NCBI RefSeq assembly: GCF_003114855.1
Contig: NZ_BFBB01000009.1
Location: 124,001-188,000 of the forward strand
Origin: Leptospira ryugenii
GTDB taxonomy: Bacteria > Spirochaetota > Leptospiria > Leptospirales > Leptospiraceae
Length of the DNA stretch: 64,000 nucleotides
Direction of reading: 5' to 3'
The notes under the pieces: generated by a model
The model's input: the letters and a program-made list of their open reading frames with translations, nothing else
The model's database searches: none
Told to the model about the DNA's origin: nothing
Made by a program: the position numbers and the translations under genes
Shown: piece by piece, positions 63,328 through 64,000 of the stretch
Layout: every line of letters starts with the position of its first letter
Position numbering within the stretch: position 1 is the first letter of the stretch

Positions 63328-64000
63328 TTGGCAGTACAAATCCTTTCTGCGGTTTTATTTACCTTCTGTTTCATGAGCCTCATGTGGTTCTGGGGCAAAA
63401 CTAGAAATAATTATGGTGTGATCGATGTAGGATGGGCCCTGGTGATTGCAGGCATACTATCTATCATCACTGTTTTGGGTGACAGTTCACCTTTAGCGAA
63501 ACTTATTTTCCTAAGTCCCATTTGGATCTGGGCCATCCGACTGTCTGGGTATTTATATTGGACACGCATCCGGACAAACCATCCTGAAGACAAACGATAC
63601 GCTGATTTTAGAAAAGACTACGGTGACAAAGTGCACCAAAAATTCTTTACAAATGTTTTTCTTTTACAGGGCGGGCTTGCTCTGCTTTTAATTGGCCCTG
63701 CGATTGCTATGGAGTCTTGGTATCTTGTATCGATACAAGACTTCACCATCGGAGTGTATTTAGGTTGGGCTTTCTTTTGGATTGGTGTTATCGGAGAGGC
63801 TTTGGCTGACCAACAGCTGCATTCCTTTATTAGTGTGCCCGCTAACAAAGGGAAGGTGTGTAATGTCGGATTATGGCGATACACACGACACCCAAATTAT
63901 TTCTTTGAATGGTTTCTTTGGTTGGGGATAGCTCTGATACCGTTCCGAGGACCTGCACAGTGGATGACATTTGTAAGTCCTCTCGTGATGTTTATTTTGC
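63328..64000 (+). CDS. DUF1295/steroid 5-alpha-reductase-like membrane protein (truncated by window)
   Basis: The frame runs from a TTG at 63328, with GAGGA four bases upstream and an in-frame TAA at 63307, to the window edge without a stop. About 224 residues are visible. Family marks: WFWGKTRNNYGVIDVGWAL, YLYWTRIRTNHPEDKRYADFRKDYG, IGEALADQQLHSF and GLWRYTRHPNYFFEWFLWLGIAL. DUF1295 proteins are membrane reductases related to steroid 5-alpha-reductase. Six or so membrane helices are expected. Confidence 0.85.
   Translation, partial: MAVQILSAVLFTFCFMSLMWFWGKTRNNYGVIDVGWALVIAGILSIITVLGDSSPLAKLIFLSPIWIWAIRLSGYLYWTRIRTNHPEDKRYADFRKDYGDKVHQKFFTNVFLLQGGLALLLIGPAIAMESWYLVSIQDFTIGVYLGWAFFWIGVIGEALADQQLHSFISVPANKGKVCNVGLWRYTRHPNYFFEWFLWLGIALIPFRGPAQWMTFVSPLVMFIL

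Noticed and set aside
1..64000. CRISPR arrays, insertion sequences, tRNA or rRNA genes
   Set aside because: No regularly spaced direct repeats, transposase genes, or tRNA/rRNA signatures were noticed by eye; a tRNAscan or ISfinder run could still reveal a missed element.

Overview
The window looks like a Leptospira genome, most likely the small second chromosome (CII) around its replication and partition locus. This rests on gene content: a Bat operon followed by htpG, an asd gene, a mitochondrial-type aconitase, a futalosine-pathway MqnD, many spirochaete-style lipoproteins and outer-membrane proteins, and a rep-parB-parA cassette. From memory, asd, htpG and aconitase lie on CII in L. interrogans; I could not check this. 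I saw no rRNA, tRNA, CRISPR array or insertion sequence.

Layout. 1-7292 (+): tightly overlapping aerotolerance operon (DUF58, membrane protein, BatA, BatB-BatC fusion, BatD) ending in htpG. 7356-12580: a histidine kinase with an unusual substrate-binding-like N-terminus, a helical-repeat protein (-), a polytopic membrane protein and MqnD. 12563-17922 (-): a phage-tail-fibre-like repeat protein, then a replication-initiator-like protein, ParB and ParA. The gap between rep and parB (16020-16361) carries repeated palindromic elements and a candidate small RNA. The gap upstream of parA has two copies of a 16-bp parS-like inverted repeat. 18148-22554 (+): a degenerate NtrC-type regulator, unknown proteins, a probable frameshifted gene, an 817-bp hairpin-rich region without a convincing gene, and a small zinc-ribbon protein.

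22630-36598 is mostly + strand. It holds an MBOAT acyltransferase with its SGNH-like partner, asd, an unknown coiled-coil protein, pyruvate kinase, an Omp85-family barrel, pirin (-), a dehydrogenase, a protein with a Coq4-like metal motif, and a TonB-dependent receptor. A TTG-started lipoprotein coupled to the receptor follows (36595-37221). 37215-44429 (-) is a seven-gene envelope-glycan operon: two membrane glycosyltransferases, a GT4 enzyme, a small membrane protein, a second MBOAT/SGNH pair and a MazG-like enzyme.

44484-64000 is mixed: queA, envelope proteins, aconitase, a methyltransferase, a large NHL/LamG lipoprotein, PnuC, CutA, a secreted papain-like protease with fibronectin domains, a DUF883/YqjE-like membrane set with an OmpR-type regulator, a STAS-like protein divergent from epmA, a short-chain dehydrogenase, and a DUF1295 membrane protein cut by the window edge.

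The most interesting part is the replicon control region (15.1-18.1 kb), with a candidate replicon-specific parS, a candidate antisense RNA and a Rep protein with a DnaA-domain-I-like tail, together with the structured noncoding block at 21.5-22.3 kb.
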